Positions 28,029 through 37,029 are shown, numbered from the stretch's first letter. The stretch is DNA of 64,000 nucleotides from Desulfobulbaceae bacterium (GCA_024637145.1 JAGXFQ010000015.1:1-64000), one strand, 5' to 3'. Made by a program: numbers and translations. The notes: generated by a model not told the origin, from the sequence alone.

Positions 28029-28643
28029 ATGGTTTCAACTATGATTACATTGGGCAGAGCAGCAGCCATAGCCGTATTTTTTATATATAATATGATCTTA
28101 TTTTACCTGGTGTTTAGGCAGGCCACAGAGAATATTTTTGCGGAAAATGGCCTCATGGAAATGTCACAGGCCCTTTTGCTGGCAACTACTGCTGTGATTT
28201 TTTTAATATCTTGGCGGCAATTAGAAAAACATCATAAATTCGTTCTGCTGTCGTGCTCTCTGCTGTGTCTCACTTTTTTATTGCGGGAATTGGATGTTGC
28301 TGATTTTGAGCTCCCCCATTTCCTCATCGTTATAGGAAGCGGCACCGGTCGCAACATCATCTTGTCAACAGCATGGGTCTTTATAGCAATCGGCGCCTTC
28401 TTGAATTGGCAATATTATAGAGGGAAAATCACTCTTTATTTTTTTTCAAAAACAGGGATCTTGCTCATGATAGCTGCCTGCTTTCTTCTGGTGGGTGCTT
28501 TCTTCGACCATGAGGTTATAAAAGTATCTTATTATAAATTTTATGAGGAACTTGCTGAGTTGAATGGCTATTATTTTCTTTTATTGGGGGCCTTGGTCTC
28601 TCGGGCCAGCCTGCAAGGCATAGCAAATCGCCCCTCACATTGA
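28029..28643 (+). CDS. six-helix membrane protein of unknown function
   Basis: I do not recognise the family. The 204-residue product is almost all membrane: hydrophobic segments at about residues 8-29, 45-62, 69-86, 106-125, 138-157 and 177-194. Polar residues stand out in the loops: FAENGLMEMSQ after segment 1, FLLRELDVADFELP after segment 3, and SGTGRN before segment 4. The gene is clearly AT-richer than its neighbours, with long TTTT runs, and has no operon partner, which fits recent acquisition. No strong promoter is visible. Confidence 0.75.
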   Translation: MVSTMITLGRAAAIAVFFIYNMILFYLVFRQATENIFAENGLMEMSQALLLATTAVIFLISWRQLEKHHKFVLLSCSLLCLTFLLRELDVADFELPHFLIVIGSGTGRNIILSTAWVFIAIGAFLNWQYYRGKITLYFFSKTGILLMIAACFLLVGAFFDHEVIKVSYYKFYEELAELNGYYFLLLGALVSRASLQGIANRPSH

Positions 28644-28719
28644 CGCTGGGTTTGCCTGCCCTGCCTTTGAGGGCAGCTGAGTTTAAGCAGCAGGCGTCTC
28701 TTTTTTCCCAGGAGGACCC

Positions 28720-29160
28720 ATGCAGATTCCCAGAATGAGTCTGGTAACCCTCGGCGTTGCTGATCTGGACAAAGCCACCGAATTCTATGCAGCGGTCCTT
28801 GGCACAGCCCCAAACAGGACCTATGAGGGCGTTACTTTTATTGAACTGCCGGGCTCGTGGATTTCTCTCTATCCACGTGCGAACCTGGCAAAAGAGATAT
28901 CACCGGAACTTCCCCTCACTGGCCATGGATTTAGTGGCATAACCCTTGCCCATAACGCCCGCAGCAAGGAGGAGGTTGTGGCTATCATAGGACAGGCCAG
29001 CTCGGCCGGTGCCCGAGTGGTGAAAGAACCGGCAGAAACATTCTGGGGCGGTTTCAGTGGCTACTTCACCGATCTCGATGGCTATTACTGGGAAGTGGCC
29101 TGGGGGCCCATGTTTGACTTTGCCGAGAATGGGGAATTACGATTCAAAGATACGGCATAA
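28720..29160 (+). CDS. VOC-family (glyoxalase/bleomycin-resistance fold) protein
   Basis: The 146-residue protein shows the paired beta-alpha-beta-beta-beta pattern of the VOC fold: VTLGVADLDKATEFYAAVLG at the start and SGYFTDLDGYYWEVAWGP near the end, with Glu in YYWEVAW a probable metal ligand. AGGAGG lies six bases before the ATG. It stands alone. Members range from lyases to dioxygenases and binding proteins; the substrate cannot be judged. Confidence 0.88.
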   Translation: MQIPRMSLVTLGVADLDKATEFYAAVLGTAPNRTYEGVTFIELPGSWISLYPRANLAKEISPELPLTGHGFSGITLAHNARSKEEVVAIIGQASSAGARVVKEPAETFWGGFSGYFTDLDGYYWEVAWGPMFDFAENGELRFKDTA

Positions 29161-29263
29161 TAATAAAAAATAGGCGCCTGGTGCCAAAAGGCTGCTGACT
29201 GATGTTGACGTCTTTTCAAAAATACCCAGAGTGGGCCTAGGGTGGCTCAGGAGATTGGGCCTG

Positions 29264-29635
29264 CTACAGTCGGCAATATTTCTTCAGGCTCGCCAGCTTC
29301 TGCGCCCCGATACCAGGCACATCGCCCAGCTCTTCCAGAGAGTGAAAGGGGCCGTGGGTGGCGCGATGGGCAACAATCCGCTGGGCTAAGGTCGGGCCTA
29401 TGCCCGGAATAACCACGAACTGTTCGGCGTCGGCGTTGTTGATGGCAATGGGTTGAAAGAGCAGATAGGGGTGGTGCCGCCCCACCTGCACCAGCTGGGC
29501 CGCCAGCTTTTTATCGGGGTCAGATGTGGTGGCCGCGGGCTCCTGCCCAGTGGAGAGGTGACACAGTTGGGGAGTAAGGATCAACAGCCCCAGCAAGAAG
29601 ATAAGGACAAAAGGCCTTTGCGAACCACTCTCCAT
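29264..29635 (-). CDS. ComEA-like exported helix-hairpin-helix protein
   Basis: The 123-residue protein has an N-terminal signal anchor (FVLIFLLGLLILTPQLC) and a C-terminal helix-hairpin-helix pair: INNADAEQFVVIPGIGPTLA (residues 64-83) and LEELGDVPGIGAQKLASLKK. This is the ComEA arrangement, a DNA-binding protein in the periplasm used in natural uptake. No other competence gene lies near, so a role in DNA uptake is only inferred. Confidence 0.85.
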   Translation of the reverse strand: MESGSQRPFVLIFLLGLLILTPQLCHLSTGQEPAATTSDPDKKLAAQLVQVGRHHPYLLFQPIAINNADAEQFVVIPGIGPTLAQRIVAHRATHGPFHSLEELGDVPGIGAQKLASLKKYCRL

Positions 29636-29711
29636 AGGATATCAGGCTATTCAATGGTCCCGAAAAATGGTCCAGCACCAATGAACGGGGAACCGGGGCT
29701 TAAAATGTTTT

Positions 29712-29756
29712 TGGCCTCTCTCTCTCGGCCTGAATGAACAGGGGGCCGGGAGAGAG
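29712..29756. repeat. inverted repeat upstream of the ComEA-like gene
   Basis: CCTCTCTCTCTCGGCC and GGCCGGGAGAGAGG form a long, slightly bulged stem around a short loop. It lies between cimA and the ComEA-like gene, both on the minus strand. Its role is not clear. Confidence 0.55.
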
Positions 29757-29814
29757 GATTGCCGCATCTCTGAGCACCCTGTCAGGGCTATAAACTTCGC
29801 GAGTTTCTGCAACC

Positions 29815-29846
29815 CAAAAGGGCCGCTTTTAAAAGCGGCCCTTTTG
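29815..29846 (-). terminator. terminator after cimA
   Basis: CAAAAGGGCCGCTTTT and AAAAGCGGCCCTTTTG form a perfect 32-base palindrome ending in T on both strands, 14 bases past the cimA stop. It ends the lysC-cimA unit. Confidence 0.8.
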
Positions 29847-29859
29847 CCAGACACCTCAA

Positions 29860-31455
29860 TCAGGCGTTTTTCTTCATCTCATCCTTCATCAGCTTATAGT
29901 TGATACTGTCCACCAGGGCCTGCCAGCTCGCCTCCAGGATATCATGGGAAACACCCACGGTTCCCCACTGACTCGCGCTGTCAGAGGATTCAATTAAGAC
30001 GCGCACCCGGGCGCCGGTGCCGTGCTCGCTGGCCAGCACCCGCACCCTGTAGTCATTAAGCCACATATCATTTAAGTTGGGATAGAACCGGGTTAAGGCC
30101 TTGCGCAGGGCATTATCCAGGGCGTTCACCGGGCCTTCGCCCAGGGAGGCAGTGTGGACCATTTCTCCTCCCACCTCCAGACGAATGGTGGCCTCGGCGC
30201 TCACCGCCTCGTCCTGGCTGTTTTTCTGATTGATAACCCGAAAGCCTTTCAGATCAAAGAAGCGACGCTTGGCCCCCAGGGCCCGGCGCATGAGGAGTTC
30301 AAAGGAGGCCTCTGCCCCCTCAAATTGGAAGCCCTGATTCTCAAGCTCTTTGATGTCCTTTAAGATGGCGGTGACCACCGGATCCTTGCTCTCCAGGTTG
30401 ATCCCGAATTGCTTGGCCTTATGGAGGACATTGGAGCGGCCTGACTGTTCAGAGATCAGGATGCGGCGGACATTGCCCACCTTTTCCGGCTCAATGTGCT
30501 CATAGGTCAAAGGATTTTTCTGGACCGCACTGACATGGATACCGCCCTTGTGGGCAAAGGCAGAGGAGCCGACATAAGGCTGGTAGCGATTATGGGCCAG
30601 ATTGGCCAGTTCATTGACGTAGCGCGAGGCTTCACTCAGGTGACGGATTTTTTTGGCCACCGCAAAATCATATTTCATCTTCAGGGCCAGGGCCGGGATG
30701 ATGGAGGTGAGGTTGGCATTGCCGCACCGCTCCCCATAGCCGTTCATGGTGCCCTGGACCTGGGTGGCACCACAGGAGATGGCGATCAGGGAATTGGCCA
30801 CTGCCGTATCAGAATCATTATGGGCATGAATGCCCAGTTCTACCCTGCTGCCCTGCTTCTTCAGATGTCCTTTGAGCTGATGCATGATAGCAGGGATCTC
30901 AGTGGGCAGGGTGCCGCCATTGGTATCACAGAGGACCAGGGTGTCAGCCCCGCCGGCAACAGCCCGGTCAATGGTGGCCAGGGCATATTCCGGATTGGCC
31001 TTGAAGCCGTCAAAGAAATGTTCGGCATCATAAAAGAGATGCTCCACATGGGGGCGCAGGTAACGAAGGGAATCTTCGATGATGACCAGATTGTCGCCCA
31101 GCTCAATGTGCAGGGCATCGACCACATGAATATCCCAGCTCTTGCCGAAGATGGTAATGGCCGAGGTCTTGGCCTCGATAAGGGCCTGGAGATTGGGGTC
31201 GCTGTCGGCGGGGTTTTTGAAATTACGGGTGGAGCCAAAGGCACTGATTTTGGTATGGCTCAGGTCATAATTCCTGATTTCCTGGAAATATGCGGAAGAG
31301 GCGGGGTTGGCACCGGGCCAGCCCCCTTCGACAAAATCAACGCCAAGGGCATCAAGCTTCATGGTGACCCTGACCTTATCTGCCACCGAGAGATTGAAAT
31401 TTTCGGCCTGGGTGCCATCCCGCAGGGTGGTGTCATATATGGATAAAGTAGTCAT
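29860..31455 (-). CDS. cimA: (R)-citramalate synthase
   Basis: The 531-residue enzyme condenses pyruvate and acetyl-CoA to citramalate, giving 2-oxobutanoate for isoleucine without threonine. The start LSIYDTTLRDGTQAENFNLS and the DFVEGGWPGANP segment mark the CimA/HMGL group rather than LeuA; HAHNDSDTAVAN holds metal-binding His residues. A C-terminal allosteric domain (from about residue 375) is present, as in feedback-regulated forms. ATG at 31455 is preferred because GAGGG lies five bases upstream; ATG at 31467 overlaps the lysC stop (ATGA). leuB, 7 kb away, may serve the same route. Confidence 0.93.
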   Translation of the reverse strand: MTTLSIYDTTLRDGTQAENFNLSVADKVRVTMKLDALGVDFVEGGWPGANPASSAYFQEIRNYDLSHTKISAFGSTRNFKNPADSDPNLQALIEAKTSAITIFGKSWDIHVVDALHIELGDNLVIIEDSLRYLRPHVEHLFYDAEHFFDGFKANPEYALATIDRAVAGGADTLVLCDTNGGTLPTEIPAIMHQLKGHLKKQGSRVELGIHAHNDSDTAVANSLIAISCGATQVQGTMNGYGERCGNANLTSIIPALALKMKYDFAVAKKIRHLSEASRYVNELANLAHNRYQPYVGSSAFAHKGGIHVSAVQKNPLTYEHIEPEKVGNVRRILISEQSGRSNVLHKAKQFGINLESKDPVVTAILKDIKELENQGFQFEGAEASFELLMRRALGAKRRFFDLKGFRVINQKNSQDEAVSAEATIRLEVGGEMVHTASLGEGPVNALDNALRKALTRFYPNLNDMWLNDYRVRVLASEHGTGARVRVLIESSDSASQWGTVGVSHDILEASWQALVDSINYKLMKDEMKKNA

Positions 31456-31463
31456 CCGGACCC

Positions 31464-32699
31464 TCATACAGTTTTTTTCGAATTATCCTGATCAAGCCCA
31501 AAGGCGTCATGCAGGCTGCGTACGGCAAGCTCAGTATATTTTTCCTCTATGACACAGGAAACCTTAATTTCCGAGGTACTGATCATAAGGATATTGATGC
31601 CTTCATCGGCCAGCACCTTGAACATGGTGGTGGCAATCCCGGTATGATTACGCATGCCCACCCCGACAATGGAGACCTTGGCGATATCCTTGTCGCCGCT
31701 GAAGCTCTCGGCATTAATATCCTTGGCAATCTGGGCAACGATCTCCATGGCCTGGTCATAATCGGCCGAGGGCACGGTGAAGGTCATATCGGTCAAGGCA
31801 TCCATGTGGGTGTTCTGAATAATGACATCAACCACGATACCCGCATCGGCGATGGGGCTGAATATCCGGGACGCTATACCAGGGGTGTCAGGAACCTTGG
31901 TAATAGTAATCCTGGCTTCATTCTTATTATAGGTAACACCAGAAACAGGCAATGATTCCATTTGTTGATCCTCCTCAACGACCCATGTGCCTTCGCTCTC
32001 AGTAAAAGTGGAACGCACATGGAGGGGTACTTTATAACGCTTAGCAAAACTCACGGAACGGATATCAAGGACCTTGGCACCAAGGCTGGCCAGTTCCAGC
32101 ATCTCGTCGTAAGTGATTTTTTCTATTTTCCGCGCCTTGTTACAAATATTGGGATCCGTGGTGTAGACCCCTTCAACATCAGTAAAAATTTCACAGGCAT
32201 CGGCCTTGAGGGCGGCAGCCAGGGCCACGGCCGTGGTATCGGACCCCCCGCGCCCCAGGGTGGTGATATGGTCATCCTCGGTTACCCCTTGAAAGCCGGC
32301 CACCACGACAATCTTGCCCTGGTTATGATATTTCCTGATGAGATCCGTATCAATCTCCTTGATCCGGGCCTTGGTGTGGAGAGAGTCGGTTTTTATTTTG
32401 ACCTGATCGCCAAGAAGGGAAATGGCGTCCAGGCCGGCCGCCTTCACGGCCATGGCAAAAAGGGCGATGGTAACCTGCTCTCCCGTGGCCATGAGCATGT
32501 CAAACTCACGGGGGTCAGGGTGGTCCTGCATCTGATGAGCGAGGTCAACAAAGCGGTTTGTCTCTCCTGACATGGCAGAGAGCACAACAACCATGGAGTT
32601 CCCTTCCCTGGCTTTTTTCATGACCCGAGCGGCAACCGCCTTTATTTTTTCAGGATTGGCAACAGATGTGCCGCCAAATTTTTGAATGATGAGAGCCAT
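31464..32699 (-). CDS. lysC: aspartate kinase
   Basis: The 411-residue enzyme phosphorylates aspartate, the first step to lysine, threonine and methionine. IIQKFGGTSVANPEKI at the N-terminus is the family signature. Further motifs are GRGGSDTTAVALAAAL near 152 and an ACT-domain pair from about residue 265 (ITKVPDTPGIASRIF and IVGVGMRNHTGIATTMF) for feedback by lysine or threonine. ATG at 32699 gives a normal start; longer frames reach 32759 but add atypical residues. cimA follows with only a short gap or overlap. No lysine riboswitch was recognised in the leader. Confidence 0.95.
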   Translation of the reverse strand: MALIIQKFGGTSVANPEKIKAVAARVMKKAREGNSMVVVLSAMSGETNRFVDLAHQMQDHPDPREFDMLMATGEQVTIALFAMAVKAAGLDAISLLGDQVKIKTDSLHTKARIKEIDTDLIRKYHNQGKIVVVAGFQGVTEDDHITTLGRGGSDTTAVALAAALKADACEIFTDVEGVYTTDPNICNKARKIEKITYDEMLELASLGAKVLDIRSVSFAKRYKVPLHVRSTFTESEGTWVVEEDQQMESLPVSGVTYNKNEARITITKVPDTPGIASRIFSPIADAGIVVDVIIQNTHMDALTDMTFTVPSADYDQAMEIVAQIAKDINAESFSGDKDIAKVSIVGVGMRNHTGIATTMFKVLADEGINILMISTSEIKVSCVIEEKYTELAVRSLHDAFGLDQDNSKKTV

Positions 32700-32900
32700 T
32701 TCGTTACTTCTCACAAAAAAGCATGTTTTGCCTGAGAGCCGTACGTTGAACTGAGACAAAAACAGGACATTAAAAAAAGTCCGCCCCCTTTTTTTTTAAG
32801 AACCTGGTGGCACAGAGGCGGATCTGCATTTGACAAACTTTTACAATTACCAAGAAAAAGCAAAGAGAACCACTTTATTTTTTCGACAAAAAGAGGTTTT

Positions 32901-32999
32901 CAAGAGAACATGGTGCCCTTGGTCCTTGGCCCAACCCCCCACAGGGAGTGGGGGCATCACCACTACAGCAACATCAGGGGAAACAGTGACTGTTCTTTG
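32901..32999. ncRNA. candidate structured RNA (strand unknown)
   Basis: An outer stem pairs CAAGAGAACA (32901-32910, one bulge) with TGTTCTTTG (32991-32999). Inside, TGGTG (32911-32915) can pair with CACCA (32958-32962), and a perfect 7-bp hairpin, CCCCCAC and GTGGGGG around AGGGA, tops it at 32936-32954. Nested stems in a non-coding gap suggest RNA structure, but no family is recognised and no clear T tract follows on either strand. Confidence 0.3.
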
Positions 33000-33036
33000 T
33001 TGAGATCGGGAAAAAAAGGCGCTCTTTGCCCCTCCC

Positions 33037-33064
33037 TTGACCTTGTGGCAAGAGCAAATATGGT
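33037..33064 (+). promoter_or_regulatory. sigma70-type promoter for MepM-like gene
   Basis: TTGACC (33037-33042) and TATGGT (33059-33064) are 16 bases apart, about 54 bases before the start codon. Confidence 0.5.
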
Positions 33065-33117
33065 GTAGAGAAAATAGGAATAAATTAGGAAAAAAAGTCG
33101 ATCTTCTCTCCAGATAG

Positions 33118-34503
33118 ATGCCCTTCTTAAATTTGAACGTCCCTGGTGTCCATGTGAAACCATCCCATATCATTTTTTCCATAGCTTTAGCCCTTGTCCT
33201 GGCCTCTGGCGGCGTCTACCTTGACCAGGCCAATTCATCCCGGCAACAGCGGGATCCTCTCCCTGACAGCTACCAGGCCACGGATGCCCCAGACAGGGTT
33301 ACCCCTGTCCATGTCCATCCTGTTTATCCGCCTCCCCTCCCCCTCTCCTCGAAAATCGCCGAGACCCTCACCGGCACCCTTGAGCCTGGCGACACCCTGA
33401 TGCAGGCCATGATACGTTGCCAAGTGCCCAAGGTGGTCCGTCACCAGATCGTCAACAACCTCGATTCCTGTCTTGACTTCCGGCGTTTGCGGGCCAATGA
33501 CAGCTTCAGCATCGATCTTGACCATGAAGGACAACTTCTGCGCTGTACCTATGAAACAGACCCGCTGCATAAATATACGGTTGTCAGAAGAGATGACATC
33601 TTTGTGGCAGCTCAGGACGAGATTCCCCTGGAGGTCAAAACTATCAGTATTTCGGGAACCATTACCGGTTCCCTCTTTGCCTCTTTTCAGCAGATGGCGT
33701 TCAGCCCTAAACTTATTTACTCTTTTACCGATATATTTTCCTCCCGTCTCGATTTCAATACCGAGACGCAGCCCGGTGATATCTTCAGCATCGTCTATGA
33801 AGAATATTACCAAGGCAGCAAATTTGTGGGTTATGGCAATATACTCTATGCCAAATATGGTGATCAAGCCGGCAAGCAGACCTACGAAGGCTTTTATCAT
33901 GACCGGCAAGATGGCTTTGGCGCGCACTACAGCACCAATGGTGAAGAGCTGGGCACATCCTTTCTCCGTTCCCCTGTCCCGGTAGGCAGATTAACCTCGA
34001 AATTCAGCGCCAATCGTAAACACCCCATACTTGGTGTGGTCAGACCCCATCTGGGAGTAGATCTTGCTGCCCCAACCGGCACTCCTGTCATGGCATCAGC
34101 AGATGGCAAGGTCGTCTTCCGCGGCGTCAGGGGTGGCTTTGGCAAACAGGTCATCATCAAGCATCCCAACGGCTATAAGACCTATTATGGCCACCTGTCC
34201 CGGTTTGCCAAAGGCGTTGGCAATGGCTCCAAGGTCCGTCAGAAAGATATTATTGGCTATGTCGGCTCCACCGGCCTTTCCACCGGTCCCCATGTCGACT
34301 ATAGAATCTCGGAACATAATCAGTTCAAGAACCCTTTTGCCTTAAAATTCAAACCACGCTCCATATTGGCGGGTCAAGAACTGGCCTCTTTCAACCAGTC
34401 CGCCACCCAGCTCATGGCCATGCTTGAAGACGCCAAGCCCCAGCAGATTCTCTATGTCCGCACTATGATCCTCAGACCCGAAGATTCCATTACTCTTCTC
34501 TAA
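33118..34503 (+). CDS. MepM-like M23-family envelope protein with altered zinc motif
   Basis: The 461-residue protein has an N-terminal membrane anchor (about residues 18-34), a proline-rich linker, an OapA/LysM-like region (about 80-160), an intermediate beta domain and a LytM domain (about 295-410), the layout of MepM/YebA. The domain contains HLGVDLAAPTGTPV with the usual His and Asp ligands, but the second motif reads GPHVDYRI, so the expected His-x-His is His-x-Asp. Such HxD variants occur in M23 proteins; the protein may be a degraded hydrolase, use Asp as ligand, or act as a regulator. trmL starts nine bases downstream. Confidence 0.88.
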   Translation: MPFLNLNVPGVHVKPSHIIFSIALALVLASGGVYLDQANSSRQQRDPLPDSYQATDAPDRVTPVHVHPVYPPPLPLSSKIAETLTGTLEPGDTLMQAMIRCQVPKVVRHQIVNNLDSCLDFRRLRANDSFSIDLDHEGQLLRCTYETDPLHKYTVVRRDDIFVAAQDEIPLEVKTISISGTITGSLFASFQQMAFSPKLIYSFTDIFSSRLDFNTETQPGDIFSIVYEEYYQGSKFVGYGNILYAKYGDQAGKQTYEGFYHDRQDGFGAHYSTNGEELGTSFLRSPVPVGRLTSKFSANRKHPILGVVRPHLGVDLAAPTGTPVMASADGKVVFRGVRGGFGKQVIIKHPNGYKTYYGHLSRFAKGVGNGSKVRQKDIIGYVGSTGLSTGPHVDYRISEHNQFKNPFALKFKPRSILAGQELASFNQSATQLMAMLEDAKPQQILYVRTMILRPEDSITLL

Positions 34504-34512
34504 AGATACTTC

Positions 34513-34983
34513 TTGAATACCAAACCCTTTAACATTGTCCTTGTGGAGCCGGAAATACCCCCCAACACCGGCTCCATTGCCAGACTGTGCGGAGCCACGG
34601 ACACGGTCTTGCACCTCATTCATCCCCTGGGATTTTCCACATCCGACAAGCATCTGAAGCGAGCCGGTCTTGACTATTGGCGTTTTGTCGACATAATCTA
34701 TTGGCCTGATTTTGACACCTTTCTCCAGGGGCAGGCCGAAGAACAGCTCTATTTTTTCACCACCAAGACCAAAAAAACGTATAGTGAGCCCCGCTACCAG
34801 CCGGGAGATTTCCTGATTTTCGGCAAAGAAACCAAGGGACTCCCGGCAGATATTCTTCACCTCTATCAGGATCGCTGTTACACGCTTCCCATGACCAACA
34901 ATAATATTCGCAGCCTCAACCTGGCCATGACCGCCGGTATTGTCCTTTATGAGGCTCTGAGGCAACAGCAAGGATCATTATAA
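34513..34983 (+). CDS. trmL: tRNA (cytidine(34)-2'-O)-methyltransferase
   Basis: The 156-residue SPOUT enzyme methylates the ribose of the wobble base in leucine tRNAs. Motifs are clear: VEPEIPPNTGSIARLC at the start, FGKETKGLP near 115 and LPMTNNNIRSLNLAMTAGIV near 129, which forms the knot. The start is TTG. Its stop overlaps the ATG of the next gene (TAATG). A related enzyme, TrmJ, is encoded 5 kb away. Confidence 0.94.
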   Translation: MNTKPFNIVLVEPEIPPNTGSIARLCGATDTVLHLIHPLGFSTSDKHLKRAGLDYWRFVDIIYWPDFDTFLQGQAEEQLYFFTTKTKKTYSEPRYQPGDFLIFGKETKGLPADILHLYQDRCYTLPMTNNNIRSLNLAMTAGIVLYEALRQQQGSL

Positions 34984-35690
34984 TGAAATCGCCCCACAGC
35001 CCTTATACATTGGCCCTTATCCTCCTTCTTCTCTTCCCTACCGTGGTTTTTGCTGAAAAGCTCTATGTCTCGGAAACCCTTATTGTCTCCATGCGCGACA
35101 GGGCCTCTCTCCAGGGTGAGGTTGTCTCCTATCTGAAATCAGGTGATCTTCTTGAGGTTATCCGCAAAGATGAAGAGGGATTCGTGCTGGTGCAAACCAC
35201 CAGCGGTGAACAGGGATGGGTGCCTGAAAAATATACCATCACCGAGAAACCAAAGGCCTTGCTCATTGCCGAGCTTGAGAAAGAGATAAAGAGCCTCAAG
35301 GCGCGGCTAGAGGCTCTGGCCTCCACCACAACGGTGGTGAAGGATTCAGCCCAGGCCTACAAGATTCAAATCCACGACAAAGAGCAGGAAATAGCGCAGC
35401 TGCAGAAGACCATCCTGGCGCTCAAAGAGACGGCGGCAAATGCCAGCCAAAAATATGAGGATCTGCAAGAGAAATCGCAGGGGGTGGAGAAGATCTTCAC
35501 TGAACGAGACAATCTCGTCGCCCGCCTCAAAACAGCGGACCAAGAGGTGGTTCAGCTTCGGAGTGAAAATGCCGGACTTGTACAAAGAGATCGGCAGCTC
35601 TGGTTTCTGGTTGGTTTCGGAGTGTTTCTTATGGGCTGGATAATGGGCAAGGCCTTCAAAAGATCACGGCGAGGCGGCCTCTCTCTCTAA
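34983..35690 (+). CDS. exported SH3-domain protein with coiled coil
   Basis: The 235-residue protein matches the TIGR04211-type SH3 protein: a signal peptide (about residues 1-22), a bacterial SH3 domain (about 25-82, with GEQGWVPEKYTI), a long coiled coil (about 88-200) and a C-terminal membrane helix (WFLVGFGVFLMGWIMG) with a basic tail. The topology is a periplasmic SH3 domain held to the inner membrane by its tail. Partners are unknown. Its ATG shares one base with the trmL stop. Its stop overlaps that of the convergent response regulator gene. Confidence 0.88.
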   Translation: MKSPHSPYTLALILLLLFPTVVFAEKLYVSETLIVSMRDRASLQGEVVSYLKSGDLLEVIRKDEEGFVLVQTTSGEQGWVPEKYTITEKPKALLIAELEKEIKSLKARLEALASTTTVVKDSAQAYKIQIHDKEQEIAQLQKTILALKETAANASQKYEDLQEKSQGVEKIFTERDNLVARLKTADQEVVQLRSENAGLVQRDRQLWFLVGFGVFLMGWIMGKAFKRSRRGGLSL

Positions 35691-36877
35691 ATCAGGCTAC
35701 CCTCTCTGGTCTTAGCCCGCAGAGCATTCCTTAATTCCTGCGCCTCCAGGAAATCAGGGTGGAGTCGGAGGGTCTTGCTGGCATAGGCCATGGCGCTCTT
35801 ATATTCCCCCTGCTCATGCAGCAGGAGGGCGAGGTTGAAGTTCACCTCTTTTGCCTGGGGACGGAGCTTCAAGGCGGAGAGATAGAAAAACTTACTCTTT
35901 TTGAAGTCACCGTTTTCTTTTGCCTTCAATCCCAGCCGGTTCCAGAACATGGCTGTCTCGTTGTCATCCTCTTCAAGCTTTTTTCCAAACAAATAGTCCG
36001 CCTCATCCAACATACCACTTTCAACATAGGCATCCACCACCTTCGTGACAGAGCCAGGATTGCTTTTGGCAATCCTGGTCGCCTGCTTCAGGGCTTGGCG
36101 TGTAGTGACCATGTCACCCAACAAAAAAGAGCCCTTGGCCAACCGCAGATAGAGATCCAGGGAGCCTGGGGCAATCTTCAAGGCCCTCTGGAGGCAGGTG
36201 ATCATCTGAGGATAATCTTTTTCCAGAGAAAAAATATCGGCCAGGCCGATAACAGCGTTGATATAATTACCTTCGATCTCCAGGCATTTTTTGAAAAATT
36301 TCTTGCCATCAGCAGGCCTGTCAAGATCCTTGCTGATCTGACCCAGATAATAATAGGGCTTGGCCAGTTTGGGCTCAATGGCCTGGGCCAGGAGGAAATT
36401 TTTAAAGGCCTTGGCTAGTTCCCTGTGAATATAACAATGTTTGCCGGCATGAATGGCTTTCAGGTACGGGCTGCTGGCCTTTTGTTGCTGATGGACCTGG
36501 TCTAAAACCTCCTCAAGGCGATGGGCGGTGATCGGTTTAAGGAGGTACCTATCCACCTCTGCCTGGACCGTATTGATAAAATCCCCCCAGTTGTCAGCGC
36601 CGGTGATCATCACAAAAGGCAGATTAAAAAACTCCTTGGAACTGCGGATGCGGTGCAGCAATTCCAGACCGTTAAGACCGGGCATGCTGTAATCACTGAT
36701 GACAATTTCAATATCCTCCGCAAGGATTTGTTCCCAGCCTCCCTCACCATCAATGGCCAAAGCAATATCTTGATAACCAAGACTGTCCAGCAGGCTCTCC
36801 AGCAATTTCCGCATGGCCAGGTTGTCATCAACAACCAAAATTTTTTTCTGATATTTCTTATTATTTGCCATGTGCAT
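35687..36877 (-). CDS. response regulator with C-terminal TPR domain
   Basis: The 396-residue protein has a receiver domain (about residues 12-132): VVDDN near the start, the phosphoacceptor Asp in ISDYSMPGLNG and the Lys of RYLLKPI. Instead of a DNA-binding output, the rest is a chain of helical TPR units (about 155-385). This type of output binds proteins. No sensor kinase is nearby. ATG at 36877 is used; an ATG two codons later is equally possible. It converges on the SH3 gene with overlapping stops (CTAA). Confidence 0.9.
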   Translation of the reverse strand: MHMANNKKYQKKILVVDDNLAMRKLLESLLDSLGYQDIALAIDGEGGWEQILAEDIEIVISDYSMPGLNGLELLHRIRSSKEFFNLPFVMITGADNWGDFINTVQAEVDRYLLKPITAHRLEEVLDQVHQQQKASSPYLKAIHAGKHCYIHRELAKAFKNFLLAQAIEPKLAKPYYYLGQISKDLDRPADGKKFFKKCLEIEGNYINAVIGLADIFSLEKDYPQMITCLQRALKIAPGSLDLYLRLAKGSFLLGDMVTTRQALKQATRIAKSNPGSVTKVVDAYVESGMLDEADYLFGKKLEEDDNETAMFWNRLGLKAKENGDFKKSKFFYLSALKLRPQAKEVNFNLALLLHEQGEYKSAMAYASKTLRLHPDFLEAQELRNALRAKTREGSLI

Positions 36878-37029
36878 GAAAAGGCGGATTTTTTGATGAA
36901 TGACGAGAAATTACAAACAGATATTTATACCAACGCCGAATATAATAACATTTTTCGGTCTCTTGCCATCATAATTTTCCAGACCCCACCTCTGCACTCC
37001 GCCGAGAGGTGAAACCAGGTAATTATCCC

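Larger units (their letters stand above)
32700..33117. other. divergent intergenic region between lysC and a MepM-like gene
   Basis: No gene is seen in these 418 bases. They contain a T-rich and G-rich part near lysC, a foldable segment at 32901-32999, and a promoter for the plus-strand gene at 33037-33064. Confidence 0.6.

Noticed and set aside
30496-31446. 316-codon plus-strand frame opposite cimA
   Set aside because: An antisense shadow; the minus strand encodes a complete citramalate synthase.
32700-32900. Lysine riboswitch before lysC
   Set aside because: The expected five-helix core is not recognisable in the leader, and the distance to the foldable segment at 32901-32999 is large.
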